From NCBI RefSeq assembly GCF_011386835.1, contig NC_088800.1:18004572-18068571 (forward strand): a DNA stretch of 64,000 bases. Direction: 5' to 3'. A program made the translations under genes and the position numbers. Position 1 is the stretch's first letter; the number at the start of each line of letters is the position of its first letter. The notes under the pieces are model-generated. The model searched no databases and was not told where the DNA came from. It saw only the letters and a list, made by a program, of their open reading frames with translations. This document shows positions 19,766 to 32,241 of this stretch, in pieces. This stretch comes from Chrysemys picta bellii (lineage: Eukaryota > Chordata > Testudines > Emydidae).

Positions 19766-20745
19766 TGATAACCACCATGTAATGCAGTGGGGATAGGGCT
19801 GGGGACATGGTCATATTTTGCACCTTCACGATAATTAAAAAACAGCTTACAAGGCAGTTTGATGATGAACAGTAAGGAGGAGAGTCCAACTCAGTCTCTC
19901 TTAAGTGTGTTGGTTGTGCATGGACAATGGCAGTAAAAAGTGTCAGCAGACATGAATACATACAGGGCCACAACATTTTAAGGGATTTTGTGCTAAACCT
20001 TCCAAAAAATTCACCCATGGGCAGATACAAAGTTTAGACCACTTCTGAATGTTCAGATTATTTTTTTTCTTAAAGTTATGAGCATGTACCACAGGGGAAA
20101 GACAATTCTTGTATTTGACTATCACTATATTAATTATTATTATTTTTAATGAATTGGTATCACTTCACATTTTTACTTTTCTAAATGATTCTTCTTTATC
20201 AGTATTACTTGCAATCAAACATTCATGTTTCTTATTACTAAGTGTCCGTGCTTAAATCAGATTTGATCAATAATTGAGGATTTTTAAAAGAGTTGTAAAA
20301 GTTCCTGAGAAGGAACTGACCAATTATTTTGTTCTTGGGGTGTATTCAAAGTTAATTTAAAAGTTCCTACCTGTACAAAAAAGTAGGAAAAATACATGTT
20401 AAGCAGAACCACAACCAGTTATGTGTGTAAACTTAAGGAAAGAAGGCAAAGAGGTTACTTATAAGAGAAGAAGAATTTTTAAGTATTTTTACATAGTGCC
20501 AAAGGTATGATGGATTCTTATCTATTCTTACAACCAACCCTTTGTTGACATATGGGAAGAAGCATCTTGAAGACATGGCAGCTGGTTCACAGTAATTTTG
20601 ATATAATGATAGGTAAAAGATGCCAATAAGGTACCTTTTTATGTGTATGGTAAACTTAGCTGTGATTGAGAGTATCCCCATAGCTACACCTACACAGAAC
20701 CTATAGGATTGATAAACATAGGCTCCCGAAAAAGACTCAACTGTT
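19766..20745. other. No recognised feature
   Basis: AT-rich sequence without recognised genes or repeat families. Confidence 0.4.
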
Positions 20746-20749
20746 TCAG

Positions 20750-20957
20750 ACCTCAGTCACACACATCCTGTGTGGCAATCTTTCTCTGCCTCAGCTCTCT
20801 GTTTGTAAAATGGAAATACAATCTCTTTGGTCAGTCTTGTCAGTGTGGACTGTGGGCTCTTTTGGGAAAGGACTGTCTTCCTGTGTATTGTACAGTATCT
20901 AGTACAATGGCTCCCAACTTTAACTGGGGCCTTTATGTGCTTCAGTAATAAATAATG
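20750..20957 (+). mobile_element. MIR-like SINE with L2-like tail
   Basis: The CORE-like part CTGCCTCAGCTCTCTGTTTGTAAAATGG is followed by the tail GGACTGTGGGCTCTTTTGGG ... ATTGTACAGTATCTAGTACA ... CAGTAATAAATAATG. The RTE-like LINE on the opposite strand abuts its end. Confidence 0.7.
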
Positions 20958-21888
20958 TCATCATCATCATGTTCCCATTATGCCTCTGGCGTTTAGGGCA
21001 ACGACGAAGCTCCTCCACTCCGGTCTGTTTCTGGCAAGTCTTTCAATGGCTCCCCAGCTGTGCCCCAGGTTTTTCAGATCGGCTTCCACAGCTCTTCACC
21101 ATATTGTTTTCAGGCTGCCTTGTTTTTGCTTGCCTTTAGCTGTCCATCTTATTGCTACTCTGATGATGGAATCAGTTTCCATCTGAAGCACATGACCGAT
21201 CCATCTCCAACACCTCCTGGCAATGATGGTGCTCAGATTCTCTTGGCTGCACTGTGTCAATAGATCTAGGTTTGAGATTTTTCTGGGCCAAAAGATACAG
21301 AGGATTTTTCTGAGGCAGGTTGTATAGAATAAAGACAGTTTGGACATGTCGTACTTTCTCATTCCCCAGCATTCTGCACTAAAATAATGTTGGAAGTACA
21401 CAGCTCTGATAAATCTTGAGTTTGGTTTGGTGTTGTATTCTGATGATTTCCAGACTGTATTTAAGCTCCTGAAGGTGTTCCTGGCTTTATTGATTTTGTT
21501 TCGGATGTCCTGACTTGTTCCACCGTCCTGGCTGATGGTGCTGCCCAAGTATGTGAATGTTTCTACATGGGTGAGAACATAATCCTCTATCTGTACTGGT
21601 GATGGTGAGGCAGTATTAAAGGTTATGATATCTGTCTTATTGCGATTGATTTTCAGTCCAATTTGCTGGCTGAATGCGTTGAGTTGAGTTGTTTTTTCTT
21701 GTATATGGTGTTGGGTATGTGATGGGAGAGTGACATCATCTGTGAAGTCCAGGTCTTCAAGGGATGAGAAGCGTGTCCATTTAATGCCTCTTGACATGTC
21801 TTCTGTTGTACTCTGCATTACCCAGTTGATGGCAATGTTGAAGAGGATTGCAGACATGACACACTCCTGACGTACTCCTGTTTTAACT
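20958..21888 (-). pseudogene. RTE-like LINE, RT C-terminal half
   Basis: The minus strand encodes KTGVRQECVMSAILFNIAIN (motif B region, GC changed to EC), DFTDDVTL (motif C, FTDD at 21746-21735), QQIGLKINRNKTDIITFN, TFTYLGSTISQDGGTSQDIR, SAECWGMRKYD and CWRWIGHVLQMETDSIIRVA. The frame stays open for over 250 codons and then shifts near LKTIW. It ends in a short ATG-repeat tail (TCATCATCATCATG on the plus strand). A sister copy lies at 47838-51943. Clade assignment to RTE is inferred from the tail and C-terminus. Confidence 0.82.
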
Positions 21889-22936
21889 TAAAAACTGAGC
21901 AAGTATATATAAGATTAATTTTCCCAGTATAGATGCAGCCCTTGAGACTTAGAACAAGGAACTGACAAAAATGTATTTAACCCAAAAATACACAGGGTAT
22001 ATTTGAAATGTTATTTAGTATATATTAGGAAAAATCTTGCTACTTCTAGATACGTTATTTATAAGGATCACATCCCTCCTCCAGGACTGTAAGCTAGCAT
22101 TGTCTTGTTAACTTTTACACATGAATAAAATGCACTATAGAAAAAGTAATGTTATTAATGAGATAAGGACTTTCTTCCCATTCACTGTTATTTCCTGTCC
22201 ATCTCAGGCGTAAGTAACCATGTATCTTTCTAGGATGGACCTGTACAAGATAAGTGGAATCACCACACACTTATCTACAGTCCCTATAGATCTTGATTAG
22301 CTAGTGAAAATGGCGAGGCCATGTTAAACCAAAACTGAGATTCTCATTTTCTCTTTAATTGGCAATACTTTTTTCTCAAAAACTGATGTAGCAGTGAGTG
22401 CTGAGAACTTATTTTACCATCTTATTTATTTATTTATTTGTTTATTTAAGAAAGTCATTTCAGGATAAAGGCGTTTATACTATCCGTGTTCTTGAATCTA
22501 TGGCAAGACTAAAAAATTCTATAGAAGAAATACCAAGGAAGAGAGTTGGAATTCTGCTCTTATATTACCAACCAGGGAGTTTTTGATGTACAAGGAGTGC
22601 AAAATCAGGGCATTTAAAGTTAAAAACACTTGTAAGTCACACTTTGTATCTTGTACTATCATCCATTTTGAATAGCTTATATTAGTCCAGATACCTAGTA
22701 ACAAATGTTAGGATATAAATAGTCTATTTTCTCTATGTTAATAATTTTTACATTTGAAATTTTGCCGCAGATTAGATTTTTAAATACCGGTAATTAAATA
22801 TAAAAAGAAAACAATCCAAAACTAAAAAAGAATGCCCCCAAAAGATGTTAAACTGCATTGTTGCCTTTTTTTAAGGAAAGATGAGAAAAAAGAAATTGTT
22901 TTTGCTTAGTGAGTGTAGCACTGAAATCATCTCACT
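21889..22936. other. No gene; TTTA microsatellite
   Basis: AT-rich DNA with an imperfect (ATTT)n run at about 22421-22449. Nothing else was recognised. Confidence 0.45.
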
Positions 22937-23130
22937 GAGATCTTGTCTACATAGGGAAATAGCCCACAATAGCTGGGAAGAGCTTAACCCACTTGGGAAG
23001 TGGACTGAACTAAAGTTCAAAATGACATATAAGAGAGCCCACAAGAGAATTAGTGCAGAATAGCTATTGCGCTCTAAATTTATACCCGAGCTTATTTTGC
23101 AATAGCTTTCCTGTGTAGACAAGTCCCTAG
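22937..23130. mobile_element. MITE with TTGTCTACA termini
   Basis: The left end GATCTTGTCTACATAGGGAA is inverted at the right as GGGACTTGTCTACACAGGAA. The centre holds inverted AATAGC blocks. About 195 bp without coding capacity. The ends resemble the Harbinger-like element at 6359; the target duplication is not clear. Confidence 0.65.
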
Positions 23131-24775
23131 ACTTTGAAGGTCACACCTCATTGAAACAACCAGGATTAGGGAAGTGGTAAGCTCAAACTTTTGCTGTTGT
23201 TGCTATTTGCCTGTAGATTGTCTTCTGCAAGGCCAAATTAACAGCACAGCAGCACATCTATCTGTATCTTCTATTTAAGTACTTATATAGTTATGAGAGA
23301 GGGTTTGGGGACTTTTGAAAAAGAAAAATTGTTTAGGGGATTTCAACAAGAGGCCTGACTGAAACTGCAGACAATCAGCCAAGGTGGTCTGTGAAAGGCG
23401 GTATCTGAGGTAGATCATTAAGCCTTTGAAAGTCATATATTAGTCACTGTTAATTGGTCTTTTTACTCTCAATGGTCCATCTCCAAGAGAAAATGGTGAG
23501 TCCAAACCCTACTGTGTGTATAAGTAACAGGAGAAAATTAGTTTGGAAAGTGAGAGGTAGCTACCCTAGATCAAGGGAGCTGGGTCAGAAAACAAAAGCT
23601 GACCCAGCCACAAGGGCTTGATAAGAAAGATCTGTGGATGCAAAGGAGTTGCTATCTGGACAGCAGCACAATGCTGAGAGGCTGACCATAAGGATCAGAG
23701 AGAGGAAATTTCTTTCAGAAGATGTAAGATGGGGTTTGTGACAATGGTCCATCAGTGTAGTATTGGAGCATGTCCCTAGTATTTAAAAATAGAAGTCTGC
23801 CTTGCTCACCTTCCTCTTTTCTCAGTTCCTTTGCAAAGAAAGATTTTTTTATATTGATATCTAATAATTTTAGAGAATACAAAGGCTCTAAAAATGACTG
23901 GATGAGTTACAAAACTGAATTCCAGTCACTGGAATGGATTTGCATAACATGAGTCTGAAAAAAAGTCCATAATATTTACTTTTGCAAAGTGTCCTTTAAG
24001 ATTTACTGCCCCATCAAGCTACCATTCATTAGTGAAGAGTCTGCTGAAACTTTTTAAAAGCATGCTCAGTTCCCTCCACCTTTTTTCTGAACTCAAACAA
24101 CACTTACATTTTTTTGACCGGTGGCTTAAGTAAGGCAAACCATGCAGAGCAGACCAACCCTGGAATTTGAGCCAGCTCATGTGAATTTCAGGTCAACCAA
24201 TGGCTAATAGCATCTCCACAGGGGTTAGAAGCATTGTCTGCTAGTAAACTGAGCAGCCACAAATGTAAACTCACTCATCCATTGAAGTCATGTTGAACAT
24301 TTATTGAAGCATGACTTGAATCAATATACAGAATTCCAGGCAACCTTTGGTGAAAGTTTGCTGAGCAAACTAATGAAACGTGATTTAAAGTACGTTGCCA
24401 GAAGCCCATTTGTACCTGCTATTGTTTCAAGTTCTACTTTTCTTTAAAGGCTTGATTCAATACAAAATTGCTTTTGTAGCATCTGTGGGAGTTTTTCAGG
24501 TCTCCTGACCTCCAGAGTCAGGGAGGTTAATCACAGTTCCCACAGGATAATTTAAAAATGCCCTCCCTCTTTGGTATCTTTGGAGTACCATGTCTGGCAT
24601 TCAGTCCCCATCCAATGTGTAGTCTATATCTCTGCTGAAATCACTTTCCATAAATGGGATGAAAATGGGATGTGTGCCAAGAATATCAGATGGTCCCTCC
24701 TCTGATCCTCTTCTTCGGTTGACTGACACATCCATTCCTTAGATTGACCAGGAAGAACTGCACAGAATACATAAG
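23131..24775. other. No recognised feature
   Basis: AT-rich, apparently unique sequence on both strands. Confidence 0.4.
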
Positions 24776-24777
24776 AT

Positions 24778-24885
24778 ACACAATAGGCCCTGCTTCTGAA
24801 CTCCTTTACATCGGTTTTATACTGGTGCAAATCAATTGACTTCCGTAGACTTACTCCATATTTACAGAGCTACAGATCTTCTGCC
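24778..24885. repeat. Small palindromic repeat (TTATACTGGTG type)
   Basis: TTTACATCGGTTTTATACTGGTGCAAATC followed by ACTTCCGTAGACTTACTCC ATATTTACAGAGC belongs to the family also found near 27000, 42425, 55612, 57078 and 63735. Confidence 0.5.
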
Positions 24886-26040
24886 TTCTACCGAGGTGGC
24901 TATTAAAACAACATAGCTTGTTAAATTGTATTGAGTTCTACATTTCTGTCTGTGTAAATTCTGGCTTAATGCTAGATCCTGTACTTTTAGAATGATGTCC
25001 AGACAGATTTTGTTCTTTCTTTATTTATTTTGGCAGATCTCCTTAATAAACTTTGACTTCAAGTTCCTTTAAAAATGTGGTAAAATGGATGTGACAGACC
25101 AACTACTGTCGTTAAAAAATTGATATCTGATAACCAAGGAAGGTGAGGAGGTGAAGATTTACGGGGGGAAAACATTCCACCCAGCCAGATGAAGGTATGC
25201 TCCCCAATGACGATGAGTACACCCATCAAAAACAATAGCATGGTGGGTCAGGCAGAAATTTACACACCAACCTGTGAAATGCTACACTTAGGAACCAGCA
25301 AAAGGGTCATCTGGAGGGGAGATGACCAAACTCAAAGTCTTAGAAAGACCTGGTCTGGGAAGAAAGATGACCCCACCTCATACTATATGCTAGATCAATG
25401 GTGAAACTTGGATATAAAAATTATATTAAAATATATTTCAGAGACATTGGAACACAAGCTATGAATAGTTACAACACAGATAAACCCAAATCAATTGTAA
25501 GGGTATTAAAGTATCTAAAAAAAGCCATGTTCTGAGGAAAGGATTAGCTGTTCAAATGACCATATTACACAAGACATGACCATTGTAAACACACTGGTGA
25601 GTTCTGCGGGCACACTCCACCAAACTGTACAAAACTAGCTTTTGCATCATTCCCACAACAGCACCACATGGCAGCACACAACAAACTACAAAGCGCTGGG
25701 CTGAATTTGACCCTTTAATATTTTCTCTTTTTTATCCTGCTTACAAAAAAGTTTTTTTTTTTAAAGAAAAAATAAACCCCAAAATCTGGGGGGAAAGGCA
25801 GTTTTCTGTAAAAGGTTCTCACTAAAATATTTTAAAATATGCAGAAGTTCACAAGTCCTGGAGTATTGTTAATGTTGCCCTGTTCACCAGCTCTCCCCCC
25901 ATCTATTCTGCAAGAACACACCACCACACAACAGTGGCATATAAATACTGCAGCTTTAATAGCCATATCTATCCATAAAAACAAGCATTAGTCATGAACG
26001 CTAGATCAGTTTAACATACACAACATCCATATTATTCGCC
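24886..26040. other. No recognised feature
   Basis: AT-rich sequence with an A/T run near 25745-25780. No gene or repeat family was recognised. Confidence 0.4.
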
Positions 26041-26330
26041 TCACTCAGAGACACGTCCATAGGACAGACCGGGGCAACTGCCCCGGGCCCCGTGTTTTGG
26101 GGGGCCCCGCGCTTTGGGAAGCAGGGTATAGGGTGGCCTGGGGGATTAGCGGGGAGCCTGGCACCAACAGCAGCTAGTGGAATGGGGGCGGAGCAGGGGT
26201 GGGAAGAGGTGGGGCAGGGACTTGGGGGAAGGGGTGGAGCGGCGGCAGGGCCTGGGCCGGAGCAGGGGTGGGGTTGTCCTGGGCCCTGCACCTCCCTAGG
26301 GACTGCCCTGGCCTCACCAGAGAGCAGACC
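26041..26330. repeat. GC-rich transposon-like repeat
   Basis: GGACAGACCGGGGCAACTGC near the left and GGGACTGCCCTGGCCTC near the right flank a G-rich centre with GGAGCAGGGGTGGG repeated at about 26190 and 26260. It is compositionally foreign to its surroundings and probably a DNA-element remnant; the open frames here are compositional. Confidence 0.5.
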
Positions 26331-26479
26331 TTACAGTCCAGGGTCACTATGCACTTCAAATGAAAGAAAACAAATCTTCCTGCCCACAAGCCCATGTACA
26401 GTAGTATGTGATGGAAGTGCTCACCTCTCCAAATGAGGCATACCTGGAATTCCTGGCATTACATAAAGCAAGCTCTGAC

Positions 26480-26740
26480 CTTCCATATTCCCAATGTAAT
26501 GTAATGACACTTTGCACTTCTATAGCACCTTACACCCAAGGATCTCAAACATTTTACAACTATTAATTAATTAAACCTTACAACTGCCTTCTGTGATAGG
26601 CAAGTACTATCCTCATTTTGCAGATCAAGAAACCGAGGTCCAAAGACGTTAATTGGTTAGACCAAGGTCACAATGGATATTGACAACAAAGCTGGAGGTA
26701 GAACACGTTCCCAGTTTGGGATTTGTGCCCTGCTTTTTGA
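26480..26740 (-). mobile_element. MIR-like SINE relic
   Basis: CTATAGCACCTTACACCCAA and GGATCTCAAACATTTTACAA, then CATTTTGCAGATCAAGAAAC and TAGACCAAGGTCACAATGG, are the complement of the tail and CORE of the same SINE group as 16755-16960. Confidence 0.65.
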
Positions 26741-26994
26741 CAATCTGTCCTGAGGTTGGCACTCATGGTTCTGAACCACTCCAGACAGCATGACAATAAG
26801 TACAGATAATAACACAATGTGTTCTTTGCAAGCATCAGGCCAAGGCTCCCCAATACAGGGCATCACCCACTGCCTACTGATGCTAGTGAAAAGACTCCCC
26901 TAGACTTCAACAGGCACTGGATCAGGCCCAGAGACCGTGAGCTTCCTTCAGAGGTGTCAAAAATAAAAGCCAATCCCTCTTTTGGGGCCTGCTG

Positions 26995-27135
26995 GTATAA
27001 AATGATGTAGCTCAGTTGACTTCAGTGGAGCTAGACCGATTTACACCTGTGAAGAATCTGAGGTAAACTCCTAGCCCCATGTAAGTTACTTGGAATTTTG
27101 CCATTGACTTGAGTGTGGGCCGGATTTCATACTTG
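26995..27135. repeat. Small palindromic repeats
   Basis: CAGTTGACTTCAGTGGAGCTAGAC with ATTTACACCTGTG, and then TTTTGCCATTGACTTGAGTG with GGGCCGGATTTC, are pieces of two of the palindromic families in this window. Confidence 0.5.
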
Positions 27136-28465
27136 GTCTTTTGTCTCTGCCCTGGTTCCCACCAGCATATGCATTTTGTCATATACCTCACATCCCTACA
27201 CCCCACATGTCAAATTGACCCCTTAATCAACCCGCAGATGAACACTTCACTGGACAGCAGAATAACCCCAGCTCTCTGCCATAAGGCCCACAATAAATCC
27301 TCATTGAGCTTCATAAAATGACTGATTTCTGCCTGATTCTTCTCCTGCTTGCCCAAGAGTGTGTTGGGGTATGATGCCAGACTAAAATCTGTCTATTAAG
27401 CAAATTCCCTATAACTCTGATTGCACTTTTAATTTGTAATATAATTTTCAAATTTTGGTTGCTCCCCAGTGATTTTTTTTCCAGAAGCACATCTGGAGCA
27501 GGGAGACAGTGCTGTGCCAGAAGCAACTGTGTGTATTAAATGACGTCCTTCCTTGCCTCTTGCTACCCTATGTAATCTGACCATAATGGCCAGCTAAATC
27601 TCATAACTTCTGGCCAGTACTGCTGGCCAGTATTACCACTTACCAATTTGTCTAATCCTGTATTCTGGCAGATGTAAGGATTTAGCTGAGATGACTGCAA
27701 TAATCCTAAAGGAATACGTGCCATATTCTACCAGGTCAAAACATTCAAAACCCCAAATATGCTTATTAGAAACATCACTTCATTACCAGTACAATTTGGA
27801 ATCCAGATAAAAGTGTTCCTCAGCCCGCAAGCAAGTGTACTTGCAGATGTATTCTGAGAAAACTGGGCGCCTCCAACATGGAATAAAACAAGGTCCGACG
27901 GTTTATGAAGAGTGGCCCATACCTCTGCTTGAAAGCGCTTGACTCATTTCACTAAATGAAGAATAAAATAAAATAAAATTAAAATGTGATTTAAATAATT
28001 TGGGCACCCTCTAAAGGGCATCCAGAAGCCACCAGCCTCTCTATACTTCTCAGCAAAGATTAAAAAAGAGAGGTACAGAATAGTCATCACGCTGAAGCAG
28101 ATGCTTAACTTTATAAACGTGTTAAGTGCTATGCTGAATTAGGGCCAGAGTGCTGTACTGAAGTCTCATTTTGCCAAGACTTCGTTGATTTTATGGTCTA
28201 TACTATACTATAACATGGAGATTTACAAAGTATTTTCATAAATTATTTAACTACACTTTCTAAATATGGGCCCAATCCTGTACAATATTGAGCAAATTGT
28301 AGAGGTGCTAAGCGCCCTCAGCTCCCACTGGGAGTAGCTTGGCAACTTGCAGACTCAGGATGCAAATAAATAAATTAATTTTGTCTTATAGGTTCCTCGG
28401 AGTGTTGTTTGTTTCAATATTGTGCTGTTTTCTGTATTGCCCCAACCACAAGTGTTCCTAAACCA
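27136..28465. other. No gene; AAAAT microsatellite
   Basis: Unique-looking sequence with an (AAAAT)n run at about 27961-27985 and a palindromic-family scrap at 28095-28150. No gene was recognised. Confidence 0.4.
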
Positions 28466-28469
28466 TGAA

Positions 28470-28770
28470 TCAAGCCATAAAATATAAAGGGATTGGCTTA
28501 ATAATCATGATATCTTTAAAAAATGATACATTTGGCGTTCTTTTTAGTTGCCTGCTGGTTTTTGAGTCTTTAGGGGTCACTTGGGTCATGTTTTCAAACT
28601 CACTTTCTGCAACTGTACTTTCACTAGTGCTGGAAACCTAGGTGTTTTTTGTTTTTAATGGAAGCAGAGATTCTCATGTAATCCCGTCTCCCAGAGTTGG
28701 GGCTTTCAGAAAAAGCACCAACTATCATTAAATTCATAAAATCACAAGAGTTGGCAACACTGTTTGCTAA
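28470..28770 (+). repeat. Unclassified 300-bp repeat, copy 1
   Basis: This parallels 37955-38262 in the same orientation: GTTCTTTTTAGTTGCCTGCTGG against GTTCTTTTTATTTGCCTTCTGG, then GGGGCTTTCAGAAAAAGCACCAA against GGGGCTTTGGAAAAACACCAA, and GAGAGTTGG-like ends. It is clearly an interspersed family, but I cannot name it. Confidence 0.65.
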
Positions 28771-30550
28771 CTCACAAATTTGCAAATGTAGTAATTGATA
28801 TTGGTGTTCCCAGTCACTGGTGTTTAATTAGTAAGGTTATACTGCATAAACAAAAAGAACAGTTAATAATTTATGTTCCATTATGGGATTAAAACTACCA
28901 TGCACTAGAAAGCCTTCTGTACAAGTTATAGATAAAAAGTCCTTTGTCATCAAATTGTGGAACCTGTTACCATTGGCCTTAAGAAAAGTGGGGGTTTCTT
29001 TCACTTTGTGAAAGAATACCTCAGGACTAGAAATTACTCGGTTTTGACAGATGAGAATGTTGTTCTTCCCACACTGCTTCAATTTTGTATGCCCCTGGGG
29101 CATCTCCACAAACCCACTTTTTCATCCAATTAAGTATAAACATCTTGTTAAATTTGCTCATCCACTTTCTGATGGATTGAAAATAATCAGGGCTGGGTTT
29201 TGAACCAAATTTAACATAGGACTGTGGACCTATGACCAAGCACTCTAATAGCTGTGCTCAGTGTTGGGAAGAGACAAGGGTCATATAGATATGAGAGATG
29301 GATTGGATTTGTGGGGGGAATGAGAGGCTGACAAGATGGAGTGACTAGTGTCTCGTGAGGCCATTTCACTGAATATAAGCAGTGTTTTCCAGGGATGAAT
29401 CCTTCTGAAGATGTAACAGCTTGGGTTGCCATGTTTTTCCCTCTCATTTTTTCAACTGGCAGGATTCAGTTGATGCCATAAGACACTAAAACATTCTCTA
29501 AAACTTCCGGACCAGTTTTGCACTCTGTGTTCTGTGGGAAGAGTTAACAGTTAGAAAAATATCTAAGTTGATTTAATGCAGTAGCTGACTGCTGGACAAT
29601 GTAGATTAACCTACAGTACCACATTTTGTATGTCTGGATGTTCCACTGATTTCAATGAGACTTCAATGGAAGGAAATAGCATAAAAGGAGAGATTTTTGA
29701 AGACACCAAGGACAAAGAGGTGAGAATCAGTGGGAGTGGGGCCCCCATTGTTCTTTGAAAAATCTCCCTCAAAGTTGATAGCCTCACTTAAAATATATTT
29801 AAAGTACACAGATAAAACAGCTTCCATTAAAATAGTCTCTTTTAACAATGTTAAACAAGTAAAAAAAACCCAGACATCTTCACATTTTAAATGATCAGGT
29901 AATTAAGCCCTTCTCATTTTATTACTTCATTCATCTGCAATTTGACTTGGAATTTACACACTGCTCTGGCTTGACAGAAGAAATTTATCTTGTTCAGAAA
30001 AGAATTGAAGACATATTTCTGCAGATTTTACTATATAATACAGTTTGACGACAGACATTCCCGTGTTGTCATATATCAGCATACAAGAATTTTGGACCTT
30101 GTTTCTGAGCACAAGTAATAGTATTAAGGCTTGTCAAACTGGTAGGAATCTATTCACCAATTTTCCCATAATGTTCCAATGTCTGGTGTTTTAAATAAGC
30201 CACTGTAAGTATCAGTGCTGAAAGCTTTAGTGTATCTATTTCATGCAGAAGTGTTTTACTTCAGAGTCAACTGAGGAATGAATGATCTTGTATTTAGTTC
30301 ATCTAATTCCCTCTGCTGGGCTCAGTGAATTTGCAACTTGCTGTTCCTTAGCAGGATCTGCCAAAGTCCATCACTCAATTTTCATCTAGATTTCAGTTGA
30401 GGTCCATGACCTTTTGTTATACATTTGATATAATTTATAATTACCTGATTCTTAGTAACTCCTTATAACTGCTGTATTAATGTGGTTCATGTTTCCTGTA
30501 TGTTCTTTTACAGCTGAACTTTATCATAAAGAAGGAAATTTTAAGAACAT
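28771..30550. other. No recognised feature
   Basis: AT-rich unique sequence. Short open frames show no family similarity. Confidence 0.4.
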
Positions 30551-30556
30551 TTAGGG

Positions 30557-30887
30557 CAGTTTAGGGAACTTGTTCCGCCGCTTGTGCAGGGAAAGCCCCT
30601 GGTGGGCCAGGCCAGTTTGTTTACCTGCCGCGTCCACAGGTTCGGCTGCTCGCAGCTCCCAGTGGCTGCGGTTCGCTACTCCAGGCCAATGGGAGCTGCT
30701 GGAAGCGGGGGCCAGTACGTCCCTCGGCCCGCACCGCTTCCAGCAGCTCCCATTGACCTGGAGCAGCGAACCACGGCCAGTGGGAGCCGTGATCGGCCGA
30801 ACCTGTGCATGCGGCAGGTAAACAAACCAGCCTGGCCCGCCAGGGGCTTTCCCTGCACAAGCGGTGGAACAAGTTTGGGAACCACTG
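30557..30887. mobile_element. Foldback hAT MITE with target duplication
   Basis: It starts CAGTTTAGGGAACTTGTTCC and ends, inverted, CAGTGGTTCCCAAACTTGTTCC. The 8-bp flanks ATTTAGGG (30549-30556) and GTTTAGGG (30888-30895) match at seven positions. The arms contain GCCAATGGGAGCTGCTGG and its inverse. Same family as 11204. Confidence 0.87.
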
Positions 30888-31177
30888 GTTTAGGGTATGT
30901 TCTCTTATTAATTCTATTGGGAGTTACCAATGTAAATCCCCAAAATATCACTACCTTCTTGGTGTTATGTTTTTACATATGCACAGTGCAAACACATACT
31001 ATCTTTCTAACTTTTATATTAGATTGAGAGAACGACAGCAGAAAAGAACAAAAGTGATGTTTTCATGAGAATATAGTGCCTAGTTCTCTTCTGTAACCAC
31101 AGTCTGCACTGAAGTGAACACAAAATGGCTGCTAGTTTCTGTAGGAGACAAAAACAATGTCATAACAGTTACATAGA
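30888..31177. other. No recognised feature
   Basis: A short unique interval between two DNA elements. Confidence 0.35.
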
Positions 31178-31468
31178 TTTGGGGCTTGTCTATAGTTACA
31201 GCACTGCACAGCTACCCCAGTACAGCTGCCCCAGTGTAGTGTGCTTGTGAAGATGCTATCTACGCTGATGGGAGAACTCTCCCGTTGGTGTGGGTACGCC
31301 ACCTCCCCAAGAGGCGGTAGCTATATTGACGGGAGGGCTTCTCCTGTCAACGTAGCGCTGCTTACACTGGGAGTTAGGTCGGTATAACTACATTGCTACA
31401 TTGAATTTTCCACACTCCTGAGCAATGAATTTATACTGACATAAGTTGGTAGTGTAGACCAAACCTAT
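31178..31468. mobile_element. MITE, Harbinger-like ends
   Basis: The left end GGGGCTTGTCTATAGTTA is inverted at the right as AGGTTTGGTCTACACTACC. The centre has inverted GACGGGAG and CTCTCCCGTTGG blocks. About 290 bp, non-coding. Confidence 0.65.
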
Positions 31469-31469
31469 G

Positions 31470-32239
31470 TACCTCATTGTTGCTGTGTGAAATCAGTGGA
31501 AGCTTTGAGTGGGCAAAGAATGCAGGATCAGGCTTTTGATTTAGAATGCAGTACTTTAATTACATAGATATTTCTCATATACTAAAAAATCTACTCTTTC
31601 ACAAATGAATAGCTGCATTTAATATAGACAAGGCTGTTGGGTGGGTGGTGTTGCTGTTGTTGAGTTGTGGGTTTGTTTGTCGTTGTTGTCACAAAAAACA
31701 TCTGGGAGATTCTGGGCCTGAACCTGTAAACCTTCTATGTGTAGCATTCCTATTGAACTACTGGCTGGAGTTCTGCCCAAGAAGGGTGTTCAGGGCTGAG
31801 CCCTTTAACTAAAAAATACTTCAACTCTTTAAGAATATGCAAGTCTCACTTTTCAAAAAATGCAGCCTCAGCTGTTTGCACTGCAGTGTTAGGAGTGTTT
31901 GGAATACAGGAGAATGCTGATATCTTGATATCTTGTGTGAGTATACGGTAGTAGTGCTTCAGGCAGAACTTCAGAAAAATGTACAAAGAGAACACAAAGA
32001 AAAAACTGTTTAATTTAAAAAAAAATCAGGGTTACAGTTTTTATAAAGGGGATAGGAATGATATTAGAATTAAAATGACCGGAATATATGTACTGCAGTT
32101 ATATTTTTGTTTTTATATTGCTACAGGCAGTTACACAATAACTCTTCTGCTATATTTCCAAACCAGTTAATTACAGTTATCCCACTTAAGATGTCAAAAT
32201 GTGAGAGTTGTATGGATTGCTCTTTGTTTCTTTTATAAG
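31470..32239. other. No recognised feature
   Basis: AT-rich sequence with GTT-rich stretches near 31645-31690. No gene was recognised. Confidence 0.4.
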
Positions 32240-32241
32240 TA

